A model generated the notes under the pieces. The model saw only the letters and a program-made list of their open reading frames with translations, made no database searches and had not been told where the DNA came from. A stretch of 64,000 nt of DNA from NCBI RefSeq assembly GCF_051014685.1, contig NC_135051.1, positions 10,621,557-10,685,556 on the forward strand, written 5' to 3'. Each line of letters opens with the position of its first letter. The stretch's first letter is position 1. This DNA is from Ptiloglossa arizonensis (lineage: Eukaryota; Arthropoda; Insecta; Hymenoptera; Colletidae). Made by a program: the position numbers and the translations under genes. Shown piece after piece: positions 1 through 10,990 of the stretch.

Positions 1-288
1 GTGAAGACATTTTTAAACAATACCTTCGCAAATGGATGGATAATACCAAGTGGATGTATCGTTACTCATTACTATGAACGCAATAGATTTTCACTTGTGG
101 AGCGATTTGCAATCTATCGTATACATAATATTTTTGAGCAACTGTGCAATTCATTGTTAAGACGTGCAATAGTGAGTGTTAAGGCACACGGTGGATATTT
201 TGAACTTTCTTTAATTCTTCATAACTCGAAAAATAAAATATCTAAAATATATACTCATATAACATTTTTTACCTTTTTTAATATGTAA
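1..288 (+). pseudogene. Possible C-terminal scrap of a Tc1/mariner-related transposase
   Basis: The frame is open from the window edge, so it may begin outside. The only suggestive part is about residues 43-70, where a helix-like stretch ends in RRAIVSVKAHGGYFE. That resembles the tail of many insect Tc1/mariner-type transposases, in which an R...CI...G.HFE-like ending follows the catalytic core. No DDE residues are present, and the start codon is GTG with no reason to think it is used. The similarity is short, so this could be chance in AT-rich DNA. A better version of the same tail is seen at 52.26-52.48 kb. Confidence 0.28.
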
Positions 289-291
289 ATT

Positions 292-1149
292 CATTCCCTG
301 AAATATGGATACACATTTATAAATGGCATTTCTGCTGCATTCGTTAGTTCTGCAATTAAAGTTTCATCAGGCGGAAATATTGTAATTACGAAATGTAACT
401 GTTCACTACCTCAAAACGTCAAATTGCTGGTACTTCTATGTACATCAAACTAGAAAGCAATAAATATTAAGATATGTAATATTTCTGTATTTATTTTTTT
501 CTTAATTGTGTGCATTTCATAAAATTTTCACTACCATACTAATGCATAATTGCATTGTATGCGTAAATTCTTTCATTATCAGTAATACCGAACACGACCG
601 AAAAATAATGATGAGAAACAATTGTTTAAAAAACACTTTGATGTTCACAATCTGAACTCTAGACACTTCGCCGATCTTATAGGATAATCAAAGGTTTTCG
701 AGGTCTCTAATAACAAATATGATATCAAAAATTCGAAATTCAAAATGACGTATGCAATATAGTGATCAATATTTGCTGATTTTGAACAGAATTTCATAAA
801 ATTTAGCCCATAGGAGTATCTGGGGTCTTTGATGGCGAATTTAACACGAAGAATTCAAAATTCAAATTTTGAACACAAATTTAATGCAGTGGCTATGAAA
901 TTTGAAAATGAAATTCTTTAATTGATACGTTTGCAGTTTGTCTACAGTATTTGTAGTTTATGGAGCCTACGACATGGAGGTTGCAATACAATTTCAAAGT
1001 CTATATATATTATTTTTAAAACTTGGGTTGCTTTGTTAGAGTGAAATCCTTGCCTCTCACTATTCAAGATATTAATGAGTGCAATTACTTTTCACTTCAT
1101 TCATACTTATTCAGCCACAATTTCTTCGTTTGGTATTTGAAGATCACCT
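292..1149. other. AT-rich DNA, nothing recognised
   Basis: No supported gene, repeat or mobile-element end was seen here. Open frames are short and without recognisable motifs. Confidence 0.5.
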
Positions 1150-1500
1150 AATTGCATAGATCTTTGCGAAAGACTTGTATATTCACTATTTTTACTTTTA
1201 CCTGCATCCGTATCTGTATATTTGAGGATCAGCCAGCAAATGGCAGTCTTTACAGCTTACACTTCAAATCTGTGTATTCTAACTTTTCTTTTAATCCTAG
1301 TACCATATTTCTTATCTGTAATTCCAGTAAATCATTCAAATTTATTTGTCCATGTCTGAGATGCCATTTCTTCACAGTGTCCATTGGAGCTTCTGGTGTT
1401 ATAAATGTTTTTGCAGACTCTTTCTCATTTACTAGATAACTCATTTACTAGTTCTGAACCCACCTTGACGTTTTGCTGTCAATGCCATGGTTCCATCTTT
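1150..1500 (-). pseudogene. Ty1/copia pol remnant, gag-pre-integrase region
   Basis: On the minus strand an open segment (1250-1444) carries WHLRHGQINLNDL. This is the signature of the copia GAG-pre-integrase domain (W-H-x-R-x-G-H-x-N-x-x-x-L), which precedes the integrase zinc-binding HHCC region. Upstream in another frame lies a stretch resembling the usual R-x-D-G...A-x-R lead-in. Downstream, after an in-frame stop, RLPF echoes the G-K-x-x-R-x-P-F end of the domain. Stops and a frame change show that it is dead. No integrase core or reverse transcriptase follows. The copia assignment is by motif; the borders are approximate. Confidence 0.6.
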
Positions 1501-1810
1501 TCTTTTGACTACTCGATTTAATTGCGATTTTGACGTGCTCAAGATTATAAGGATAAGCACTTTCTCGTCTTTATTCTTAAAATGGTGTCGATTCTGTTCG
1601 AACCAATTCAGTGTTTACTACTCACCACAATTCATTTGACTCGTTCAGTTGTGGCCCAACTTTATTTCTTTGGGAAATTGGTATACAAAATCCATTTTTC
1701 ATTTCCAGTTACCGCTTGCTTTAGCAGTGATTCTCTTTTGTTTTATGCAAGTAAGAATACGTACATTGCCACACAATTGAGACGATTGCGTTCTGTCAAC
1801 TAATGTGGTA
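1500..1810 (-). pseudogene. Mariner transposase remnant
   Basis: Reading the minus strand from about 1765 downwards gives LLKQAVTGNEKWILYTN followed by a stop. This matches the V-T-G-D-E-K-W-x-x-Y-x-N block around the first catalytic Asp of mariner (DD34D) transposases, but the Asp is replaced by Asn. Further blocks downstream are interrupted by stops. No terminal inverted repeats were found around it. It directly abuts the copia scrap at about 1500, suggesting one element inserted into or recombined with the other. The fragment is inactive, with both a lost catalytic residue and stops. Confidence 0.6.
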
Positions 1811-3480
1811 CATACATCCATTTTTAGATAATATGCCATATTACATGATAAATAATTGAAAATATTTGAATAATTATCTACATAAATGTTTATTCGATGT
1901 TACTCGAATAATTCACAACTTCGAAAGTATACTAGCTGTATTATTGCCTTGTAAATGGTATCGATTTTAATGAATATGTCATTGAATTGATCCCAACGCT
2001 AGAGGGATATATATGGAAAGTTATAAATGAAATATGTGGTATAAATGGTTTGACAAATGTACATGATGTTTGGGACGAAGCAGATAAGAAGTACGAATGC
2101 ATTTATAGAGTAGATTGAAAGGTTGCGTTCGAAAATGTCAAATACATTTCACCAATACGATTATTTAATCGATAATTTGATATTAATATCGAAATGCCGT
2201 TTTACGATTAACTTCGAATTATCGTCTTTATCTTTATGGATGTTTCTTTAATAAACTCATTTCAATAAATTAAGTTCCGTTCTTCGATGTTTGTACAATT
2301 GAAATTCTTTTTATAATCTGATACATAAGAGTTACATTCGAATACTATATTTATTCTATATATATAATACTGTATAATAATGCTGAATGAAATTATTTTT
2401 TATTTCGGTGTATGTGAAATGGTCAACAATAAATCAAATACTAATTGACTTACGAGCAAAAACGTTGGAACTACGTTTCATCATTTAAGAATGTAAATTT
2501 GATTACGTAAGTAAAATGTATTGATAAAAATTATTTCGTTAGAAAATATAATTTAACAATATGTTTATCGTTACAAAGAATAATATTACTAAGTATTCTT
2601 TAACAGATCTTTCCAGGTCAAAAGAATATTATTTACCAAAGACAAAAGTTTTTAACCAAAAAACCTTCTAATTTAAATAGGTCAACATAATACCGAATAA
2701 TTTTACTGTTCGAACGTGTAAAAGTGAGAAAAAAGAGATTTTTTTTATGTCAATTGAATATACTTTGGGGGATTTGTTATATCACTCTTATCATCTGTAC
2801 GTAATTATTTGTGCATGCATAGTTAACACCCGTATACAATAATTAAGAAAATGAAACTTTTTGGGGAAAAGTTAGTTACTCTACGTAACGTTAAGATAAG
2901 TTTGAAACCATATATTGTGGTTTACATTATAAATACCAATTTATATCGATATACATTAGCAGAATAGACAGAATATCTTATTCTCATATAGTAAATGTCG
3001 AATCAGTTTGAAAGAACTGTAATTGTTGCCATGTTCTTTGTTCAAAGATGAAACTGAGTTTACTCGAAACAACCAGAAGATACAGACATATCTTGTATAC
3101 TTTATGTGATAAATGTATCTACATTAGGAAAACAAATTACATATTTTGATATATTTACTTATTTATTTCATTTTAAAATCTGGGTACAATAAAAATTTCA
3201 CTGTAGGCCAAATGACCCTTTCTTTTATCATGTTCGTTCTAAACCACTTGCCTTTGGAAGATTAATTATCTTTTCTGTGTTAAGATTGATAAACATTTTC
3301 TTAAATATTATTTTTCGCTACAGGATCATTGATAGAATGTTATAACTTTAGTTTCCCATATCATACTAGTTAAGAATGCGTAGATTTACATGATTGATTT
3401 TAGATACAGCGTAGAACGTTAGAACTCGGTTCACAGTTTCGAAAAATAAGGAACGAATAAGAATCGAAATTTGATAAAAC
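1811..3480. other. AT-rich DNA, nothing recognised
   Basis: A long AT-rich interval with only short chance frames and simple TA runs (for example near 2355-2370). No repeat ends or coding motifs were recognised. Confidence 0.5.
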
Positions 3481-3489
3481 GAAAGAGAC

Positions 3490-3870
3490 CTTAGAGGATG
3501 TAATTTCTTTTATTGAAGCGCAACGGAAACTTGGTTCCTCGAAGAACGATGAATTCTAAAACGAATGATGAATCGCGCCTGACGAAGAGGATTCTGACAA
3601 TGACCGAAAAACGGATGAATAAGAATGCACTCGACTCGAGTGGCCAGCAGGTCGGTGAAGGAAAAGAAATCCTGGTAACGAACATCCTGCTATGAGATCC
3701 ACGATAGTAATTCCTGACTGAGAACTCCGTCGCTCCGGAAAACTCGTTTCTAGAATGACAGCGAAGGGAGAAAACCGCATCTCCTTCGGTACGTCTCCTT
3801 CGATTCCTATGGACTTGGCTCCATTTTCAGTCCAGCTTAACGAAAACTCGACTTCTCGAAGCCACTTTAT
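3490..3870. other. GC-richer island with short unassigned frames on both strands
   Basis: Composition changes abruptly from the AT-rich surroundings and several short frames overlap on both strands, which is expected when TA-type stops become rarer. None shows a recognisable domain. It may be a TE scrap or a conserved host non-coding or exonic piece; the sequence alone does not decide. Confidence 0.3.
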
Positions 3871-4168
3871 TACTCACTACAGATGTAATAATTGGATGAA
3901 ACTCCTTAGCGTTCATCCTCGTTCGTTGATATATCGTAAATTCGATGAAATTTTCCTTCCTTCCACATTTTTCCTCCACACAACAGAGAACAAACGATAC
4001 AGAGAGATTGCAAAGAATTCGTATTTGCTAATGATTTCTATAATTTTCATTCTGATTATTGCACACATGTATCATTCAAAATATAACTGCAATGTTTCTA
4101 CAAGTGATACTATTTTATCAATTTCATTCTCTGTAAAGCAGGTTCACTCTTCGAGTGATTCTTACTGA
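3755..4168 (+). CDS. Unrecognised 137-residue open frame
   Basis: Starts at an ATG in the GC-richer island and runs into AT-rich DNA. Its second half contains one hydrophobic segment (about residues 90-106, YLLMISIIFILIIAHMY) that could cross a membrane. I do not recognise a family, there is no N-terminal signal peptide, and no splice context or neighbouring exon supports it. It is probably a chance frame, listed because it is among the longest unassigned plus-strand frames here. Confidence 0.12.
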   Translation: MTAKGENRISFGTSPSIPMDLAPFSVQLNENSTSRSHFITHYRCNNWMKLLSVHPRSLIYRKFDEIFLPSTFFLHTTENKRYREIAKNSYLLMISIIFILIIAHMYHSKYNCNVSTSDTILSISFSVKQVHSSSDSY

Positions 4169-4498
4169 TTGTAATTAAAAGACATAATTAGTAAATTGTT
4201 GGTAATGGAACCGAAGTTACATATCGAATGAAACATGTGTATATATATTTTTTTAACAAAAGTATTTCTTAATAATACTTTCAATCTCGTTATCGTATCA
4301 TTTAAACTAAACAAAAATAATTATGATAAGAGGCGCATTCCAATATTGTATACGTGTAGAAATTCTTGTAGTTCAGTGTTTCTTTACTGTAATCCATTGC
4401 AGTTCCAAATCATTATTTTCACCGTGTGATTCCTGTGTTAAGTGTATTCCTTGTGCGATTCGTCACATCTGTTTTTCTGTACTAAATTTAATAATCAT

Positions 4499-5027
4499 TT
4501 TTGTGAGCCTTGTCTATTATTTGAAATTTTTAATAATTTACCTGAGTTTGATGGTCTGGTGGTGATGAATATTTTCTTTTTCGACAATATACACATGGAT
4601 CTTCCTTTTCCTAGAATCTTCCCTCAATCCTATGGCTATATCTATCAATTCGTGATTTGACATTTCTATGTCTGTTATCTCTATTTCATTCATTTCCTTC
4701 TTATTATTTTTCTATTTTTGGTATTGGGTAGTTTTAAACTCGTTTAAACTATTTAATATGTTTAAGCTAGTTTAAACATTTTTGTGAGCCTTGTCTATTA
4801 TTTGAAATTTTAAATAATTTACCTAAGTTTGATAGTCTGGTACCAGCTGGTGATGAATATTTTCTTTTTTGACAATACACATATGGATCTTCCTTTTCCT
4901 AGAATCTTCCCTCAATCCTATGGCTGTATCTATCAATTCGTGATTTGACATTTCTATGTTTGTTATCTCTATTTGATTCATTTCCTTCTTATTATTTTCC
5001 TATTTTTGGTATTGGGCACTTTTAAAC
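4499..5027. repeat. Imperfect direct duplication, two units of about 240 bp
   Basis: The block at 4499-4737 recurs at 4779-5027 with scattered substitutions and small indels; both begin TTGTGAGCCTTG and end near TTGGTATTGGG. They are separated by about 40 bp rich in GTTTAAAC-like palindromes. On the minus strand both copies read MSNHELIDIAIGLREDSRKR or a close variant, a coding-like stretch that is shared but unassigned. This suggests duplication within a degenerate TE. Confidence 0.75.
4731..4778. repeat. Cluster of TTTAAAC / GTTTAAA palindromic motifs
   Basis: The spacer between the two duplicated units contains three or four overlapping copies of the self-complementary core GTTTAAAC or its half. 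It could form small hairpins; its role is unknown. Confidence 0.5.
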
Positions 5028-5229
5028 CTTGTGTTTGTTGTTGTTTTTAACTGAATGTTATTTTTACTTCTTCCAGCTAAACTACTATTTGTTAAAAGTT
5101 TTGTGCATCAGATACAGAGGGCGACTACATTTCAAATCGTCCGACTTTTCAGATCGTGTTTTGGGAGCTGGCAAAAATTCTGTTGGAGCTTTCATCGATG
5201 AATTTAAATACTTATGGATCCTTATGGAT

Positions 5230-5700
5230 ATTTATGGCAGGTGATGCTATGAGAATCCAATCCAATGGTTGATAATACGACAGTGCTCTTAGAAAAGTGA
5301 CTAGACAGAGGACATGAGCACGCTCAGCTTCCCTCCTCCCCTCCTGACAAAAATACAGGGCGTATGCTACACCACATAGCCAGAGAAAAAGCAGGGAAGT
5401 TCCCCGAATGGTATGTCGCTGATGGTTCCCAGTGCTTTCTCGAAATTGTGCGAGGATGGTTACCGTGGGGATTTCAGTGTATTGGTTTTGCACCCGGCTT
5501 TTTTTCCGGTTGCGAGGGAACCCATTTCGATGGGTTGACGAAGACTTCTCCTGAAGACTTCCCCACGTAAGAAAAGAAAAAGGAAACAGGTGTTATTGGC
5601 TAGCAAAACCGTCACATATTTCGGTTTCGAAGTTAATTACACGGTTGAGTGTAGAATGGGACTGATGGACGCCATTTTGGAATTTGGAGATTAGTTGGTA
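5230..5700. other. Unassigned GC-richer segment
   Basis: A block with balanced composition (about 5270-5570) bounded by AT-rich DNA. Open frames of 68-93 residues exist on both strands but show no recognisable motif. It is likely an old interspersed repeat; no ends were identified. Confidence 0.3.
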
Positions 5701-6246
5701 TTTTTCTAAATACCATTCTAAATACCTATTACTGTATTGGTAAGTCCGTTTGGTCGGAAAATGTTGGAATCAATCAAACTTTGCTCAAGTTTTAGAACAG
5801 GAATTACAGTGATTTTATTACATTCTTTTGGAAAAAGTTTGTCTACTTTCAAACAATGAAAGTAGACTGTTTAGGGAATCTTGTAAGACTTGAGCTGGAA
5901 AGTTGTTCGACATTCCGTCAGATACTGAAGTAGTATTGATACATTTGTTTAGGAATCTTACTTCTTTGATTAGGGTAGATTTGTTCATGGTAGCAATTAC
6001 TAGTGGATCTGTATTTGAAGGCGACAATGGATTAAATTCTTGGTTGTGTTTTAAAAATTCTTTTGCGGGTGATTATTGTTCCTGAATGTTCTTTAAAATG
6101 CGGATGTTAGGATTTCTGATATTTTATTTGCTTTTAAGGTCGGTATGGGACTTGAGTCTCTTCATAGCCTTTATTTCTTTGACTTTCTGTAGTTGGGAGA
6201 GGATAAATTCAAGAATGAAACGAATTTTAACCACGATTGAAAAATT
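5701..6246. other. AT-rich DNA, nothing recognised
   Basis: No supported features; two short antiparallel frames at about 5818-6085 are not convincing. Confidence 0.4.
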
Positions 6247-6624
6247 ATTTTAGAAGGTTAATCTTAGATACATTAAGAAAATTGTCTATCCAGAACATAA
6301 ACAGTCAAATTTTTATTCAACGTATGTGAAATCAAGTAAAAGAGGCTATGTTTTTAACAAATTCAATGCCGATGACATGGACGTCGTTATAAGTTCTTTT
6401 GCAAGAATTTTTCAAGTCTTTCTGCACACATTTAGTACGAGTATCGCTATTATTTTGAATTGGATAAAGAGCCTATATTTTATGTAAAAGGCGCGCTCAT
6501 AAATACAATAGCATTAATTTGAACTAAATTTAAGACGTAACGTGTAATTTCAAACAAACAACATGCCAGGTCAAGCTAACTGTTTTTGTAAGTCTTCTGC
6601 AAAGTTCAACGTTTCATGGACTGT
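6247..6624 (+). repeat. Family X interspersed repeat, first tandem unit (378 bp)
   Basis: This unit, starting ATTTTAGAAGG, is followed immediately by a second near-identical unit starting at 6625. It ends GTTTCATGGACTGT, exactly where the second unit begins. It carries about 19 bp, just after the shared ACGAGTA, that the second unit lacks. The two are so similar that the duplication must be fairly recent. Confidence 0.85.
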
Positions 6625-7330
6625 ATTTTAGAAGGTTAATCTTAGATACATTAAGAAAATTGTCTATCCAAAACATAAACAGTCAAATTTTTATTCAATG
6701 TGTATGAAATCAAGTAAAAGAGGCTATGTTTTTAACAAATTCAATGCCGATGACATGGACGTCGTTATAAGTTCTTTTGCAAGAATTTTTCAAGTCTTTC
6801 TGCACACATTTAGTACGAGTAATGATAAAGAGCCTATATTTTATGTAAAAGACGCGCGCCCATAAATACAATAGCATTAATTTGAACTAAATTTAAGACG
6901 TAACGTGTAATTTCAAACGGACAACATGCCAGGTCAAGTTAACTGTTTTCATAAGTCTTTTGCAAAGTTCAACGTTTCATGGACTGTTTCTTCTAAGAGC
7001 GACTCTGCTAAGGATGGTGTTTCTGTAACGACATATATAATTTTTCTGCTTCCTCTGTTCCCAAGTTTCAACAACAATACTACGCATCGAAATATTCCAT
7101 ATAATTGTTAATCGAATGCGATCCGATTTCGAAGCGTATCACGATCCCCGCACACTATCACACTTCTACGTATCTATAATCACACACACCACACACTTGA
7201 TTCTTCTGAACCAGCGACGGTTGCGCCACGTGACCGAGAGATCGCGTGATCCGGAAACGTGACCGAATCAACGGAAGAACCGGAATCCATCCGCGGCGAC
7301 AAGCTGTTTGGTCGTCGTTGTAGAGGCTTG
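6625..7330 (+). repeat. Family X interspersed repeat, second unit plus GC-rich continuation
   Basis: The first roughly 365 bp repeat the unit at 6247-6624. The sequence then continues into a GC-richer part containing GAACCAGCGACGGTTG and CGTGACCGAGAG. A diverged inverted relative of the stretch 6840-7320 lies at about 54560-54930, preserving the order of blocks, so this is a true interspersed family. A weaker relative starts near 10640 (shared GCGTATC(A/G)(C/T)GATCC). Coding capacity was not recognised. Terminal inverted repeats and TSD were not found. Confidence 0.65.
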
Positions 7331-8660
7331 CAGCTCTGGTTTATGGCGGGACCGTGCTTCGAGTTTGTTAGAGAAATTGTCCACATGGCTACGGCAAGGG
7401 CCTGTCACCGTGGGTCAGTTTATTTGTTGTTCGACTCGAGGCACGGAGCAAGTGATGACTATTTCCCGTCATAAAACACTGCAGGCACTTGGACGGGGAC
7501 CCTCTGCACAGCCTGGCACGCGAGGCCCTGGCGCGGCCTTGTTGCGTCATTCGGGATGCTGGAAAATTCCAGCCCAGGCCTGCAGGGGTTTGGACACCCT
7601 GTCTACGTCGCGACGCCCCCACCTAAGCCCCATAGCGATGGGCATGTCTTAGATTCGACGGGACTAGGACCCGTCGTAATTGGTCAGGCATTCGTCGCCA
7701 CCCACCCTTAACTCAAGGGAGTAGGGCGAACCGAGGCGACGTTTGCACTGACCTGAGAAATCTTAGACTAGTGCACAGAATACCACCAAGACAATAGAGC
7801 CAAGGGTCTACGACTAGAGTGTACAGAGTATCGCCAAGGGTTTACAGCCAGAGCGTACAGAGTACAGCTAAGAGATCACGGTTAGAGTTTTGGCCTGAAC
7901 GCACGGATTGACGTGTGAAGCTTCCTGCGTTAGTTCCCATAAAGAACTTGCACTCCTCGAGGGAATTACCAGCAATCCCTCGAGCCTCCACGGAATCTTG
8001 GACCTTCGAGGAAGTTCGGCAGCCGGCTTGTGCATCCAGTGAGGCGCCGTGTGTGAGGACAACGCTCAACACCCCCCTGGACGTGAGAGCAGCAAGCGGC
8101 GGAGACCTCGAAGGCGGCATTACAACCTCCATCGGTCCAGCCTAGCGGACAACGATCAACAACAGTTAGTCCTTCCAACGGGAAGGTGGTCCTTCGAGTA
8201 ATCTATAGTCGGCACCCATCGTGCAAACACACTCAATGCTCGAAAGATCCTCGAGATCTACCACGAGCAGCTACAGTCGTAGTTGCAGTTATCGCAGAAA
8301 GTCTAAACAACAAAATCACATCGAGCGTATGTCTACGACCACGAACCTGAGCACAGAACACAGATCATGCGAAATAGCCCACATGGTATCCGGAACGCCG
8401 AATTAGTCTTCTGGTTGCGGTGAGAATTAGTTTTCGTGATTTGTACGGTGGACGGCCCTTCCTCGCTTTCTCTCACTCATTTGTTTGACTTGTCACCACA
8501 AGTCACGGCCAGTCAACTGTACGTGACGTTTCAAGTCAATGAATTATAATATAGCCCACTCATCGAGTCTTAGCAGTTGAGAGGCCTCAATTGTCCCAGC
8601 TCATTGTGCAACTCGCAATCTCCTGCTTCTGGATCTCGAAACAACTATCGATCATTGCAG
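7331..8660. other. Unassigned GC-rich block of about 1.3 kb
   Basis: The most GC-rich stretch before 33 kb, with many CpG-containing words. Frames of 60-114 residues are open on both strands but overlap and share no recognisable domain. A short inverted repeat (CTCGAGGGA / TCCCTCGAG) occurs around 7957-7984. It may be the leader or LTR part of a retroelement, given its composition resemblance to the LTRs at 33-37 kb, but no TG...CA ends with TSD could be fixed. Confidence 0.35.
7765..7890 (+). repeat. Imperfect tandem repeat, period 34 bp, about 3.5 copies
   Basis: The words CCAAGGG..TA / GACTAGAG / GTACAGAGTA recur at 34-bp spacing, with unit anchors at about 7765, 7799, 7833 and 7867. It is diverged and lies within the GC-rich block. 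Confidence 0.6.
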
Positions 8661-10440
8661 TCTCATTGTTTTTCACCATTTTGTAACTGTGAACTTTTCT
8701 TATCGAGGTAAGTTGTATTTTTTATGTCTTATAATATGTTTTATCAATATTTCTATTCAATTTGTAGAGTAAATATTGGGGAATATACAATATTACAAGG
8801 ATGATAACTTCCATCGTTAAAGAAGTGTAAGTTTGGGTGGCTATCAAATTCCTTTCTAATTATTCATTTCTTTTTCACTTTCAGCTCTATTTGTATGAAT
8901 TGTTTGATATAATTTTATCATTATTACATTGAAATTAAAAGTTAGTTATGTAGTAAATTATAAAGAATCACACTTAGTATTTTGTAGTCGTATTATTTAT
9001 CGTCCAACTTATCTGAATAAATCAGGTCTTAACTTAAATGTATATTTCGCAGTGAATGAAAAATTTTTAATATTGTTTTTGTAACAATACTTATAAAAAA
9101 GAAGTGAAGAAATTACTCTAGTATAAAAATAAATTAGACAGATGACTTTATTCTTCGTCCCAACATTGATTTCCCCTTTTAATCAGAGATTTTTTTCATA
9201 AAGAATATAACTTTTAAGTTATTATAAAAATGGAATTCTCCTTATGAAACAATAAAACACTAGTTTTATGTTTTATGTGGCTGTACAGCATTCTATCATT
9301 CATTTATTTTTCATAAATACAAATTAGTTCTTTTCACTATAAATAATTTCCAAATATTTATGATTATTACGCATACGAAATTATATTCATTGTTTCGTTA
9401 CGAACAATTTATTGAATCAACGGTAGTACCTAAACCGTAAATAAATTATTCTGTTTATGAATACTATACTTCAAATCGAAGTATGATGTCAAGTGAGATA
9501 AATGAAGAACAAAAGTCTGCAATAGTATTAAGATATAGAAGTGGAGCTGTGGAGTAGTTTTAAGAAATAAATGAATTTATACACTAGAGAATAAGGTTCA
9601 TTAATTAGTTAGTGTTGTTATTTTACGAAGAGATACAGTACAAATGAGTTTTTAAAAGAAAACTTTTATTGGATGAAACTGACGAAATTAGCGACCAAAA
9701 TAAAAAAAGAATCAAATTATAATAATAAATCTAATTTAAATAACGGAACTTTTATTACTTTTATTTTTTTACACACTTCTCACACATTCTTCTTTCGTTT
9801 ATTGTTCACAAACGCCGTCTTTCTAATACGAAATTACCGACGCTTATCTTGAATAGTTAATGTACATAAAAATAAAATTAAATGACAAAAATCAACAGAG
9901 AAAACAAACTTATACATTGAGTATTTGATTTCTTTTATTTACGACAAAAATGTTAACTCACAGTGCACTACAACGCATAATCTCGATAGAATTGAACATA
10001 CGGAGGAATATTAATGATTTCGAGACTTTGTTAAGAACAAAAGAATAAATAAATCTTTTCCTAGGCGAATGACATATGATACTACTGTCGTATCCAATAA
10101 TAATAATGCTGAATTGTGTGCCAACCATTTCAAGTCAATATTTACTCAGAATAATTCTCAACCCTAACTTTCTCTTACAGTAACATCGTTGATTTCTCTA
10201 ATTTAGATATTGGCATTGAACAGATTTTTACAAAGATAGAGTCACGAAATGTTTTAAAAAAGTTCTAAAATCGATAGTACACACCCTATTGGCTTTAATG
10301 TTTGCAAATGTATTATTTCTAAACTTTTCTCGATCGTTGTTAGTAAATATTTATGCTCAGGCTTGAATCCCTCCAACAAATGAGGAGTGATTGAAAGCAT
10401 CAAATTGTATCATAAATTCGGCTTGATTCTCGAAGATAAA
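8661..10440. other. AT-rich DNA with one orphan MITE-like end
   Basis: No genes recognised. At about 9302-9339 the sequence matches, in inverse orientation, the terminal repeat of the MITE-like palindrome at 15611-15817 (shared AGTTCTTTTC and AAATACAA words). A partner end was not found, so it is probably a truncated copy. Confidence 0.45.
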
Positions 10441-10469
10441 GGCAAAAATTCAAGAGACGTTTTTGCTTT

Positions 10470-10625
10470 GCTTCTGGACCGTTCAGCGGCTCGTGGCACA
10501 TTCCTTTCTCAGTAACCCGGCGAATGGTGTTTTTTCATTTAGCAACATACCTTGCTTTGTTTCCACTTGCCTATAGGAATTTCGGGAACAAAGAAATTCC
10601 ACGAGTCGTTGAACGTTCCAGAAGC
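10470..10625. repeat. Long imperfect inverted repeat (hairpin), 27-bp arms
   Basis: The arm at 10470-10496 (GCTTCTGGACCGTTC...) pairs with 10599-10625 at 24 of 27 positions. Two of the three differences would be G-U pairs if the plus strand were transcribed. Pairing appears to continue weakly inwards, with a spacer of about 100 bp. It could be a snap-back TE remnant or a structured RNA; the sequence does not show transcription. Confidence 0.7.
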
Positions 10626-10639
10626 TTGAAATCTAGTTT

Positions 10640-10990
10640 ACACCGTATCCGACGCGTATCGTGATCCGTGTACACCCAACCACCTGTACAGAAACATTAC
10701 CACACAAACAAGAACAATTACACATCATTCGTAACGTTTGGAGCAAGCATTCGAACGATCGCGTAATTGATCGAGGAAAACGACAGAATTCGGCGACAGC
10801 GACGAGCACGGATAATCAGTTAAACGTTGATCGATCAAACGTTGATAGTCTGTTTAGAATAAGTAGAATAGCAATCGACAAGTAGTCAACGAGACGTTAA
10901 TCGACAAACTTACTAATAAACTAATACAGTCTACTGTAGAGTTTGACGGTGAAAAACAGAATACTATTTAGGTAGGTTCACCTGAGAACC
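10640..10990 (+). repeat. Possible diverged family X relative
   Basis: Begins with GACGCGTATCGTGATCC, resembling the GAAGCGTATCACGATCC of 7133-7149, and continues with CpG-rich words similar in order to family X. A 74-residue frame here (10661-10885) has no recognised domain. Confidence 0.35.

Noticed and set aside
7308..7652. 114-residue plus-strand frame in the GC-rich block
   Set aside because: Frames are open on both strands here because of composition; no domain or start context supports it.
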